DNA from: CAYWBU01 sp942491525
Lineage (GTDB): Bacteria > Desulfobacterota > Desulfomonilia > UBA1062
DNA: 14,438 nt
NCBI GenBank assembly: GCA_942491525.1
Contig: CALOBW010000043.1
Coordinates: 1-14,438 of the forward strand
Direction of reading: 5' to 3'
A model generated the notes under the pieces. It was not told the DNA's origin and searched no databases. It saw only the letters and a program-made list of their open reading frames with translations. Shown in pieces: positions 7,201 to 12,808 of the stretch. A program made the translations under genes and the position numbers. The first letter of the stretch is position 1, and every line of letters starts with the position of its first letter.

Positions 7201-8493
7201 TCAGCCAGACAGGCGCATGTCGATCAGGCGCAGCTCTCGTCTGGCCTCGAGGCTGTCCGGATTGAGACGCTGGGCCTTGCGGAAATGTTTATAGGCCCGT
7301 TCGGGGTTGTTCTGCTTGTGGATCCAGCCCAGGATCAGCTGCAGTTTGGCGGAGTCCGGAAATTTTTCAATCAGGCGTTCAATCTTATAGGTCAGGGACT
7401 GGGCTGAAGTTGTTGATCCGTTCTGCCAGGTCAGGAAGATGCTTTTGGCGTAAGCTTCGGCATAGGTCTGGCTGGCGGGATGGAGTTTGAGCGCTTCCAG
7501 AAAGAGCTCGGCGGCTTGCCGGTGGTTGTGGGACCAGCTCTGGGCGACGGCATTTTCGAAGATGTATTCAGCTCTCACCTGCTGATAGATGCCGCTGAAT
7601 GCATCTTTGGGCAGCTCCCGGATCGATCTGAGCGATTCGGCGTAGGCGCGCTGGATCTGTTCAATCAGCTCGGGATTGATCTGGGCGTGTTGCCGGCACT
7701 TTTTTATCAGGGCACTGTAGCGCTGGGTGAGCGTTACTATTTCGGCTTCAGGGTCATCCGTGCTGCATGGCTCGCGCAGCTCTTCGAGGGCGTCCAGCAG
7801 CTCCTGCCGGATCTTGGCGTGATCGAAGATTTTAAATTGGATCACGTCATCGCAGTAGAGGGCCAGCAGTTCGCGGGCGGCCCGGCTGTCACTGGCCAGG
7901 GTGTAGAATACGCTGCGCTCGAGCAGTTGGCCTGTCGGCCGGTCGGCCTTGCCCTTCAGGCTCGGAGTGTGTTCCAGATAGGGGCCGAGGGCGTTGATGA
8001 TGGTGTTGTTGGGGGCCAGTTCGCGGGTGCCGCGGGCCAGCAGCTTGTTCAGTTGCTGGTCGCTGAGTCGCGGCTTGAGCTGCAGCTGTTCGCGTTTGAT
8101 CAGGGTTGCCTGCCCGTTTTCCCACTTGAAGATCTCCAGCAGGCGGGTCTCCAGCTGTTGCTGGAGCATCCGGTCGATCTCGGCCTGTTTCAGGTTGTAG
8201 CTTCGGGTGAGAATCTGGCCCTGGGGGAGGGCCTCCAGGGTGCTGCGCTTCAGTGAGAGTGCGTTGTCTTGGGCGCTCAGCAGGCCGGCGCGCACCAGCA
8301 GTGAGCCGAAGAGTTCGTCCGGATGGTTGGACTGGATTGAGCATATCTGGCCGCAGCTGAAGAAGATCGCTTTGCGCGAGTGTCCGCGCTCTAACTGCAT
8401 GACGCCTGAAAACTGTTTCTCCTGGGCCTCTTTTGCTAGCAGTGGAAACGGTGTCTCTTCAATGTTGTAAAAGTTGTTCACTAAATTTTCCAT
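7201..8493 (-). CDS. DUF4388 (PATAN)-TPR protein
   Basis: 430 aa from ATG 8493. Residues about 8-125 match the DUF4388/PATAN pattern found in delta-proteobacterial signalling proteins: FSGVMQLERG, KAIFFSCGQICSIQSN, ELFGSLLVRAGLLS, LEIFKWENGQATL. A helical middle region follows. The C-terminal 120 residues contain TPR-like repeats (AAELFLEALKLHPASQTYAEAY and LILGWIHKQNNPERAYKHF then RKAQRLNPDSLEARREL). There is no signal peptide or membrane helix. PATAN proteins are linked to gliding, polarity and two-component systems in other bacteria; the role here is unknown. A TTG at 8517 would lengthen it by eight residues but lacks a ribosome site. No clear Shine-Dalgarno precedes ATG 8493 either. Confidence 0.8.
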   Translation of the reverse strand: MENLVNNFYNIEETPFPLLAKEAQEKQFSGVMQLERGHSRKAIFFSCGQICSIQSNHPDELFGSLLVRAGLLSAQDNALSLKRSTLEALPQGQILTRSYNLKQAEIDRMLQQQLETRLLEIFKWENGQATLIKREQLQLKPRLSDQQLNKLLARGTRELAPNNTIINALGPYLEHTPSLKGKADRPTGQLLERSVFYTLASDSRAARELLALYCDDVIQFKIFDHAKIRQELLDALEELREPCSTDDPEAEIVTLTQRYSALIKKCRQHAQINPELIEQIQRAYAESLRSIRELPKDAFSGIYQQVRAEYIFENAVAQSWSHNHRQAAELFLEALKLHPASQTYAEAYAKSIFLTWQNGSTTSAQSLTYKIERLIEKFPDSAKLQLILGWIHKQNNPERAYKHFRKAQRLNPDSLEARRELRLIDMRLSG

Positions 8494-8502
8494 AGAATAG
8501 AT

Positions 8503-8511
8503 AGTATAGCA
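8503..8511 (-). promoter_or_regulatory. Extended -10 promoter candidate for the DUF4388 gene
   Basis: On the minus strand TGC-TATACT forms an extended -10 element. Transcription would start about 8496-8497, only a few bases before ATG 8493, giving a very short leader. That agrees with the missing Shine-Dalgarno. No good -35 is seen. Confidence 0.35.
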
Positions 8512-8514
8512 TAG

Positions 8515-8545
8515 CAAGTTAAAACTTGAGTCTGATCATCAAGTT
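8515..8545. promoter_or_regulatory. Cluster of three CAAGTT half-sites, possible operator
   Basis: CAAGTT (8515-8520) and AACTTG (8523-8528) form the palindrome CAAGTTAAAACTTG. A second inverted repeat, AACTTGA (8523-8529) and TCAAGTT (8539-8545), shares its middle half-site. The cluster sits in the 123-base gap between the divergent DUF4388 and FadR-like genes, across the -35 region of the minus-strand candidate promoter. A regulator site is plausible; which regulator is unknown. Confidence 0.4.
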
Positions 8546-8576
8546 GTCGGGCTGGCTGTGGATTATTAGGCGGAGA

Positions 8577-8604
8577 TTGACTGCGGAGTATAAGATAGGA
8601 TAAT
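8577..8604 (+). promoter_or_regulatory. Sigma70-like promoter candidate for the FadR-like gene
   Basis: TTGACT (8577-8582), a 16-base spacer and GATAAT (8599-8604). The start point would fall near 8611, six bases before ATG 8617, so the message would be nearly leaderless. TATAAG/TAAGAT at 8589-8596 is an alternative -10 without a matching -35. Confidence 0.35.
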
Positions 8605-8616
8605 TAAAGAGTTATT

Positions 8617-9306
8617 ATGTCAAGCTCAAACAGCAAGGTTTATCAGGCTCTGCAGCGCGCCATTCTTGAGGGCGCCTATGCCGTTGGCTCCAAACTGCCG
8701 CCGGAGAGGGAATTGGCCGCCCAATACGGGGTGAGCCGCTTCGTGATCCGAGAAGCCGTGGCCAAGCTTTCGCAGCAGGGCCTGCTTGAGACCAGGCCCC
8801 AGAGCGGTAACTATGTCCGGGATTTCTATGCAGAGGCATCTCTGGATCTGCTGGTGGTCCAGACCCTTTCTAAATTTGATCCGCAGTCAGTCGGGGCACT
8901 GCTGGATCTTAGTGATCTGATCGCCGTTTATGCGGCCCGTCTGGCGGCTGCCAATGTCTGTGCGAAAGATCTCGAAAAGCTTAAGATTATTCTGGCGGAG
9001 AAGGCCGGCAGCGTTGCGACTGAGGTTGCCGCCATCGATTTCAGGTTTCAGGCCGAAGTTATGCGCCTCTCCGCTAATCAGTTTTTGACGTCTGTTTTCA
9101 ATTCAATCCGCCCGCTCTACTGTAGCCACGCTGAGGCTCTTTATGCTCAGGAGGGTGTTGCGCGCATGTCCCTGCGTTATAATCTGAAGTTGCTGGCGGC
9201 CCTGGCGGATAACGACGCCGAGGAGTCGGCCGCCGCCATGCAGGCCATGCTAAGTTATGCCCGCAGCCGGATGGATGGTGTTTTGGGCGCCCAAAGTCAG
9301 CTTTAG
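8617..9306 (+). CDS. FadR-like GntR-family transcriptional regulator
   Basis: 229 aa. Residues 6-67 are a GntR winged helix: GSKLPPERELAAQYGVSRFV (24-43), IREAVAKLSQQGLLETRPQS (44-63). The C-terminal all-helical domain keeps the D of the FCD metal site (D141 in IDFRFQAEVMRL), but the usual metal histidines are replaced (Q145, N189 and a non-His in the last helix). This resembles E. coli FadR, whose domain binds acyl-CoA instead of a metal. The connecting part (RDFYAEASLDLLVVQTLSKF, then DPQSVGALLDLSD) also recalls FadR as I remember it. An acyl-CoA or similar organic effector is therefore likely, but inferred. The start has only a weak ribosome site (AAAGAG). The gene probably forms a unit with the secreted hydrolase 64 bases downstream. 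Confidence 0.88.
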   Translation: MSSSNSKVYQALQRAILEGAYAVGSKLPPERELAAQYGVSRFVIREAVAKLSQQGLLETRPQSGNYVRDFYAEASLDLLVVQTLSKFDPQSVGALLDLSDLIAVYAARLAAANVCAKDLEKLKIILAEKAGSVATEVAAIDFRFQAEVMRLSANQFLTSVFNSIRPLYCSHAEALYAQEGVARMSLRYNLKLLAALADNDAEESAAAMQAMLSYARSRMDGVLGAQSQL

Positions 9307-9330
9307 GCGATCGCAGTCGAGTCGCTGGCA

Positions 9331-9345
9331 ATTGGTAATACCAAT
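9331..9345. promoter_or_regulatory. FadR-type operator candidate, TGGT-AAT-ACCA
   Basis: ATTGGTAATACCAAT is a perfect 15-bp palindrome whose core fits TGGTNNNACCA, the form bound by FadR-subfamily GntR proteins. It lies between the FadR-like gene and the hydrolase start (GTG 9371), where a repressor would act. The family consensus is known; binding by the neighbouring regulator is inferred. Confidence 0.6.
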
Positions 9346-9360
9346 ATCATTTGCAATGAA

Positions 9361-9366
9361 GGGAGG
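9361..9366 (+). promoter_or_regulatory. Ribosome binding site deciding the hydrolase start
   Basis: GGGAGG stands four bases before GTG 9371. It overlaps the codons after ATG 9356, so it favours the GTG start. Confidence 0.6.
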
Positions 9367-9370
9367 TTCT

Positions 9371-10222
9371 GTGCGTAATTTTTTTTGCGTTATCTGTCTG
9401 CTGTGTGTCTTTTTAGTTCAACCTGCTTTGGGCGACCAAAGTTGTGTTGCTCCCGGCTATGGTTGTTCCGGCAATCAGGTCGTAGAACATTTCTGGTACT
9501 GGGAGGGCGGAGCGCTCTACAGTGCGACCTTGCGTTATGCGGCCGGTGGCGAGCCGCAGCCTCTGATCATAATCACCAACGGTTTTTTGGGCAGCAAGGA
9601 GTCCATCGAGTGGATTGCGAAGGTGCTACCGGATTATGCAACTCTGACCTTTACGCCGCCCAACATCGTTTCTAGTGATCAGACGCTTTGGGCGCGCGGG
9701 TTTCTGGGCGCCATTGATTTGGCCGGTGAGTTGGCTGTGGATTCGAGCCGTATCGGTCTGATCGGCAACTCCATGGGCGGCGGGGGGTGCATTGAGGCCA
9801 GCGCTGCCAGTGACGCGGTTATTGCCAGTGTGGCGCTGGCACCGGCTGGTTCTGATGATGGCTGGGCAGCCGCGGCCATGATCGACCATCCGACCCTGAT
9901 TCTGACGGGCGACAATGATCGAATCGTGCCCTCGGCCGGACCCTTGCGTTATTATGAGACTTTGCCGGTCGAGGTTGAGAAGGTTTACCTGCAGCTCAGG
10001 GGCGTCAATCATCAGGCCAATATGGATCTCTTCTGGGCCCATTTGGGGATGCTGATTACCGATGACGGTCCCTGCGAATTGGGAGTCAGGGGGCAACATG
10101 AGCTGTTGGCTTTCTACTTCAGAAACTGGTTCGATTTCTATCTGAAGGGCGAGGGCAGTGCGCTGGACTTCAGCAGCCTGGATGATCCTGAGGTGGTCAG
10201 CGACTACCGTCTCAGCTTATGA
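9371..10222 (+). CDS. Secreted alpha/beta hydrolase (esterase/lipase-like)
   Basis: 283 aa from GTG 9371; the frame stays open upstream, but only this start puts a signal peptide right after a good ribosome site (ATG 9356 is a second option). Residues 1-21 are a Sec signal (RN, hydrophobic core, cleavage likely after PALG). The serine-hydrolase elbow is GNSMGG (S134). The acid is D183 in LTGDNDRIVP, and the histidine is H214 in RGVNHQANM. ITNGFLGS (68-75) would form the oxyanion-hole strand. The mature protein has C25 and C32 near its N-terminus, possibly a disulfide. Substrate is unknown; the shape recalls PAF-acetylhydrolase/dienelactone-hydrolase relatives. Its place under a FadR-like operator suggests an acyl ester or lipid. 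Its stop directly abuts the stop of the convergent small gene. Confidence 0.85.
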   Translation: MRNFFCVICLLCVFLVQPALGDQSCVAPGYGCSGNQVVEHFWYWEGGALYSATLRYAAGGEPQPLIIITNGFLGSKESIEWIAKVLPDYATLTFTPPNIVSSDQTLWARGFLGAIDLAGELAVDSSRIGLIGNSMGGGGCIEASAASDAVIASVALAPAGSDDGWAAAAMIDHPTLILTGDNDRIVPSAGPLRYYETLPVEVEKVYLQLRGVNHQANMDLFWAHLGMLITDDGPCELGVRGQHELLAFYFRNWFDFYLKGEGSALDFSSLDDPEVVSDYRLSL

Positions 10223-10402
10223 GCGCTGCTGTTCGCGGGCCAGCTGCAGGGCCAGGGTGGTGATGCTGGGGCAGCGGTAGAGACCGGCAATCTCGGTGGA
10301 GGTGTTGCGGTAGCTGTGAGCCAGCTCTTTGCTGGTCAGTTTTAGCCAGATTGTCGCCATTAAGATCAGAGAAGCAGTTATGATTGGTGTCATGGTGTCC
10401 AT
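10217..10402 (-). CDS. Small single-pass membrane protein of unknown function
   Basis: 61 aa from ATG 10402, or 58 aa from ATG 10393. I do not recognise it. An N-terminal hydrophobic segment (PIITASLILMATIW, about 6-19) is followed by a polar, basic tail ending LALQLAREQQRS, suggesting an N-anchored inner-membrane protein with a cytoplasmic tail. Codons end mostly in C or G (ACC, CTG, GCC, CGC), as in the neighbouring genes, which supports real coding; an overlapping 88-codon frame lacks this. A GGGGG run before ATG 10402, or GGGGGATGG before ATG 10393, could bind the ribosome. The first ATG lies within the 40-bp palindrome. Confidence 0.5.
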   Translation of the reverse strand: MDTMTPIITASLILMATIWLKLTSKELAHSYRNTSTEIAGLYRCPSITTLALQLAREQQRS

Positions 10403-10440
10403 CCCCCATATTTATCTCAGCTGAGATATTTATGGGGGAT
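10401..10440. repeat. 40-bp near-perfect palindrome at the start of the small membrane protein gene
   Basis: Arms ATCCCCCATA (10401-10410) and TATGGGGGAT (10431-10440) flank inner arms TATCTCAG (10413-10420) and CTGAGATA (10421-10428), which meet with no spacer. The only mismatch is a symmetric TT opposite TT. The site includes the GGGGG run and part of ATG 10402 on the minus strand. It could be a large operator or a hairpin covering the ribosome site. Confidence 0.8.
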
Positions 10441-10445
10441 CGGAG

Positions 10446-10479
10446 TTTGCCAAAAAAATCTTGAAAGTTTGTTGGCAAA
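10446..10479. repeat. Inverted repeat TTTGCCAA...TTGGCAAA
   Basis: Perfect 8-base arms (10446-10453 and 10472-10479) flank an 18-base AT-rich spacer that is T-rich on the minus strand. It lies just after the stop of the cupin gene. It could be a terminator-like hairpin of that operon or a protein site. Confidence 0.4.
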
Positions 10480-10484
10480 GCGAA

Positions 10485-10955
10485 CTACTTAAATTGGTCG
10501 CCCACTCTGGCGGTTTGCAATTTATTGAAGAAGTCAGCCGCCTCAGGCGTGCCCTCGGCCGGAGACCAGGGCGCAAACTCGGAAGCCGTGGCCGGGTCAT
10601 AGGGCCCCATCTTGGTTTCAAAGAAGGCCAGCTCGTCACTGACCGGCACCCAGGTGTGCCAGGCATCCGGCGGCAGCTCCAGGGCCACAACGTCGCTGCC
10701 CATGGTGCGGCGCTCGGTCAGGATTCCCTCATCATTGAAGATCAGCAGATCAATGGCGCCGCGGATGGCCACGGCCAGCTCCCACTTGCCGCTGTGGCGG
10801 TGCGGCCGGTAGTAGGAGTTTTTCATGGAACCGATAAAGAGCCGCTGGACCGGGTCGCTGTGTTCCGCATGCACCTGCATGTGCGAACGCCCGCGTTCGG
10901 AATTCCTGGCCTGTTCAATCAACTCATCAATCTGCTCATTCGTGATCCACTTCAT
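10485..10955 (-). CDS. WbuC-family cupin-fold metalloprotein
   Basis: 156 aa with the WbuC pattern: NSYYRPHRHSGKWELAVAIRG (start at 46), GPYDPATASEFAPWSPAEGT (117-136). The cupin metal ligands are H52, H54, E59 and H100 (PPDAWHTW). Family members occur in polysaccharide (O-antigen) clusters and elsewhere; the reaction is not firmly known to me. The start has AAGGAG seven bases upstream. It follows the ABC transporter genes on the same strand after 60 bases containing a small hairpin, so cotranscription is possible but not certain. Confidence 0.88.
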   Translation of the reverse strand: MKWITNEQIDELIEQARNSERGRSHMQVHAEHSDPVQRLFIGSMKNSYYRPHRHSGKWELAVAIRGAIDLLIFNDEGILTERRTMGSDVVALELPPDAWHTWVPVSDELAFFETKMGPYDPATASEFAPWSPAEGTPEAADFFNKLQTARVGDQFK

Positions 10956-10989
10956 TTAAGTCTCCTTGAGCTTTGCTAGATGCCTCAGG

Positions 10990-11008
10990 CTGTTGAAAAA
11001 GGCAACAG
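10990..11008 (-). terminator. Small hairpin between the permease and cupin genes
   Basis: CTGTTG/CAACAG arms of 6 bp with a 7-base loop lie just after the second permease gene on the minus strand. No U-run follows, so it may be a weak terminator or attenuator before the cupin. Confidence 0.3.
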
Positions 11009-11015
11009 GGTTTCA

Positions 11016-11834
11016 CTATTTCAATCTGGGATCAATCGCATCCCTGATTCCCTCACCCAGCAGGTTGTAGCCTAGCACCGTGATCAGAATGGCCATGCCC
11101 GGGAAGAATGACATCCACCAGGCCACGCCGAGCACATTTTTGCCCTGGGTCAGGATGTTGCCCCAGGATGGGGTGGGCGGCTGGACGCCGATGCCTAAAA
11201 ATGAGAGGGCCGACTCGGTCAGCACCGCGCTCGCCACGCCCAGGGTCGCTGCCACCAGCACCGGAGTCAGGGCGTTGGGCAAAATGTGCTTGAAGATGAT
11301 GCGGCTGTGGCTGGCGCCCATGGCGCGTTCGGCCAGCACGAAGTCGCGCTCCTTGAGGGTCAGGAATTCGGCGCGCACCAGGCGCGTGATGCCCATCCAG
11401 GAGGTCAGGCCGATGACCGCCATGATATTAAAGATGGACGGCTCCAGAAAGGCGATCACGGCCAGAATCAGAAAGAATGAGGGGAAGCAGAGCATGATGT
11501 CCACCAGGCGCATGATGATGCCGTCCACCAGGCCGCCGAAGTAGCCCGCCAGAGCGCCCAGGATGACGCCGATCAGGGTTGAGATGCCCACGGCCACGAA
11601 GCCCACCTTGAGCGAGATGCCGGCGCCGAAGAGCATGCGCGAGCAGAGGTCGCGGCCCAGCTCGTCGGTGCCGAAGGGGTGCTTGAGGGATGGCCCGGCC
11701 AGGATGTTGCTGACATCGATGGCGTTGGGGTCGTGGGGCGTGATCAGGGGCGCGCCGATGGATAGAATGAAGAAGATCAGCACAATGATGAGGCCGCTCA
11801 TGGCCAGCTTGTCACGCAGGAATCTTTTTCTCAT
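11016..11834 (-). CDS. Dpp/Opp-type ABC transporter permease, DppC-like
   Basis: 272 aa from ATG 11834; a GTG directly before it (11837) adds one residue. An N-terminal helix (about 12-30) is followed by the OppC signature HPFGTDELGRDL (52-63) and several membrane segments. The cytoplasmic EAA loop (ERAMGASHSRIIFKHILPNA, 169-188) contacts the ATPase. The C-terminus GEGIRDAIDPRLK is typical. The stop of the upstream permease overlaps this start as TGATG, so the two are translationally coupled. It forms the inner-membrane channel with the DppB-like protein for a peptide-like or other small solute. Confidence 0.94.
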   Translation of the reverse strand: MRKRFLRDKLAMSGLIIVLIFFILSIGAPLITPHDPNAIDVSNILAGPSLKHPFGTDELGRDLCSRMLFGAGISLKVGFVAVGISTLIGVILGALAGYFGGLVDGIIMRLVDIMLCFPSFFLILAVIAFLEPSIFNIMAVIGLTSWMGITRLVRAEFLTLKERDFVLAERAMGASHSRIIFKHILPNALTPVLVAATLGVASAVLTESALSFLGIGVQPPTPSWGNILTQGKNVLGVAWWMSFFPGMAILITVLGYNLLGEGIRDAIDPRLK

Positions 11835-12808
11835 CACTGCACCCTTATCCTGGGGTCGGCTAGCGAGTAGGCGACGTCGGCCAGCAGGTTGCCCAGCAGG
11901 GTCAGGACCGCGCCGATGGTCAGGCTGCCCATGATCATATTGTAGTCGCGCATCATGATGGCCTGGTAGAAGAGCTGGCCCAGGCCAGGGATCGAGAAGA
12001 TCGATTCAAAGATGACCGAGCCGCCGATCAGCCCCGGAATCGAGAGCCCCAGAATGGTGATGACCGGCAGCATGGCGTTGCGCATGGCGTGCTTGTAGAT
12101 CACCTGGTTTTCCGAGAGGCCCTTGGCGCGGGCGGTCAGGATGTAGTCCTGGCGGATGATCTCCAGCATGGAGGAGCGCATGTAGCGGCTCAGGCCCGCC
12201 AGCGAGCCGAAGGCCGAGATGGCCACCGGCAGCAGCAAATGCTTACTCAAATCAAGCCAACGCTCCAGCACTCCCATGGCCTGGTAACCTGGCGAGTGGA
12301 TGCCCGAGATGGGCAGCCAGCCCAGGCGCACGCCGAAGATATCCATGCAGATCAGGGCCAGCCAGAAGCCGGGGATCGAGAAGCCGATGAAGACCAGCAC
12401 CGTGATGCCGCGGTCAAAAGCTGTGCCGCGCCTGAGGGCCGAGACCACGCCCAGCGGGATGGCCATCAGAAAGATCAGAAACATGGAGGCCAGGTTGATG
12501 TAGATGGTGATGGGCAGGCGCTCCTTGATCTTCTCCCAGACCGGGCGTTCGTCGGCTGAGATTGAGTTACCGAAGTCAAGCTTGGCCAGGTTCTTGAGCC
12601 AGAGGACGTAGCGCACCGTCAGCGGCTTATCCAGGCCGTAGTGCTGCTTCATGTTGTCGATGGCTTCCTTGGTGATGTCCGGGTTGAGGTCGCTCTGCAG
12701 GGCCGTGGGTTCGCCCGGCGCCAGGTTGATCACCAGGAAGCAGACAACCGTGATCCCGAAAAAGGTCGGGATCAGCACCAGCAGGCGTCTGAGCAGGTAG
12801 TTCAGCAT
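11834..12808 (-). CDS. Dpp/Opp-type ABC transporter permease, DppB-like
   Basis: 324 aa. It begins with the family N-terminus MLNYLLRRLLVLIPTFFGIT and a first membrane helix (about 9-29). A periplasmic stretch follows with HYGLDKPL (56-63) and LAKLDFGNSI (74-83), then five membrane segments. The EAA loop is ARAKGLSENQVIYKHAMRNA (226-245), and the end is SLADPRIRVQ. The start codon directly follows the stop of the binding-protein gene (TAG-ATG), and its stop overlaps the next start, so all three genes are one operon. Confidence 0.94.
   Translation of the reverse strand: MLNYLLRRLLVLIPTFFGITVVCFLVINLAPGEPTALQSDLNPDITKEAIDNMKQHYGLDKPLTVRYVLWLKNLAKLDFGNSISADERPVWEKIKERLPITIYINLASMFLIFLMAIPLGVVSALRRGTAFDRGITVLVFIGFSIPGFWLALICMDIFGVRLGWLPISGIHSPGYQAMGVLERWLDLSKHLLLPVAISAFGSLAGLSRYMRSSMLEIIRQDYILTARAKGLSENQVIYKHAMRNAMLPVITILGLSIPGLIGGSVIFESIFSIPGLGQLFYQAIMMRDYNMIMGSLTIGAVLTLLGNLLADVAYSLADPRIRVQ

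Noticed and set aside
7191..7206. GGCTG/CAGCC hairpin between the aldolase and DUF4388 stops
   Set aside because: Only five pairs, no U-run, and within the coding ends; too weak to call a bidirectional terminator.
7480..8256. 258-codon plus-strand frame
   Set aside because: Antisense of the DUF4388-TPR gene; no recognisable domain or ribosome site.
10212..10478. 88-codon minus frame overlapping the small membrane protein
   Set aside because: His/Pro/Gly-rich sequence with poor codon pattern; the alternative frame shows a membrane segment and genome-like codons.
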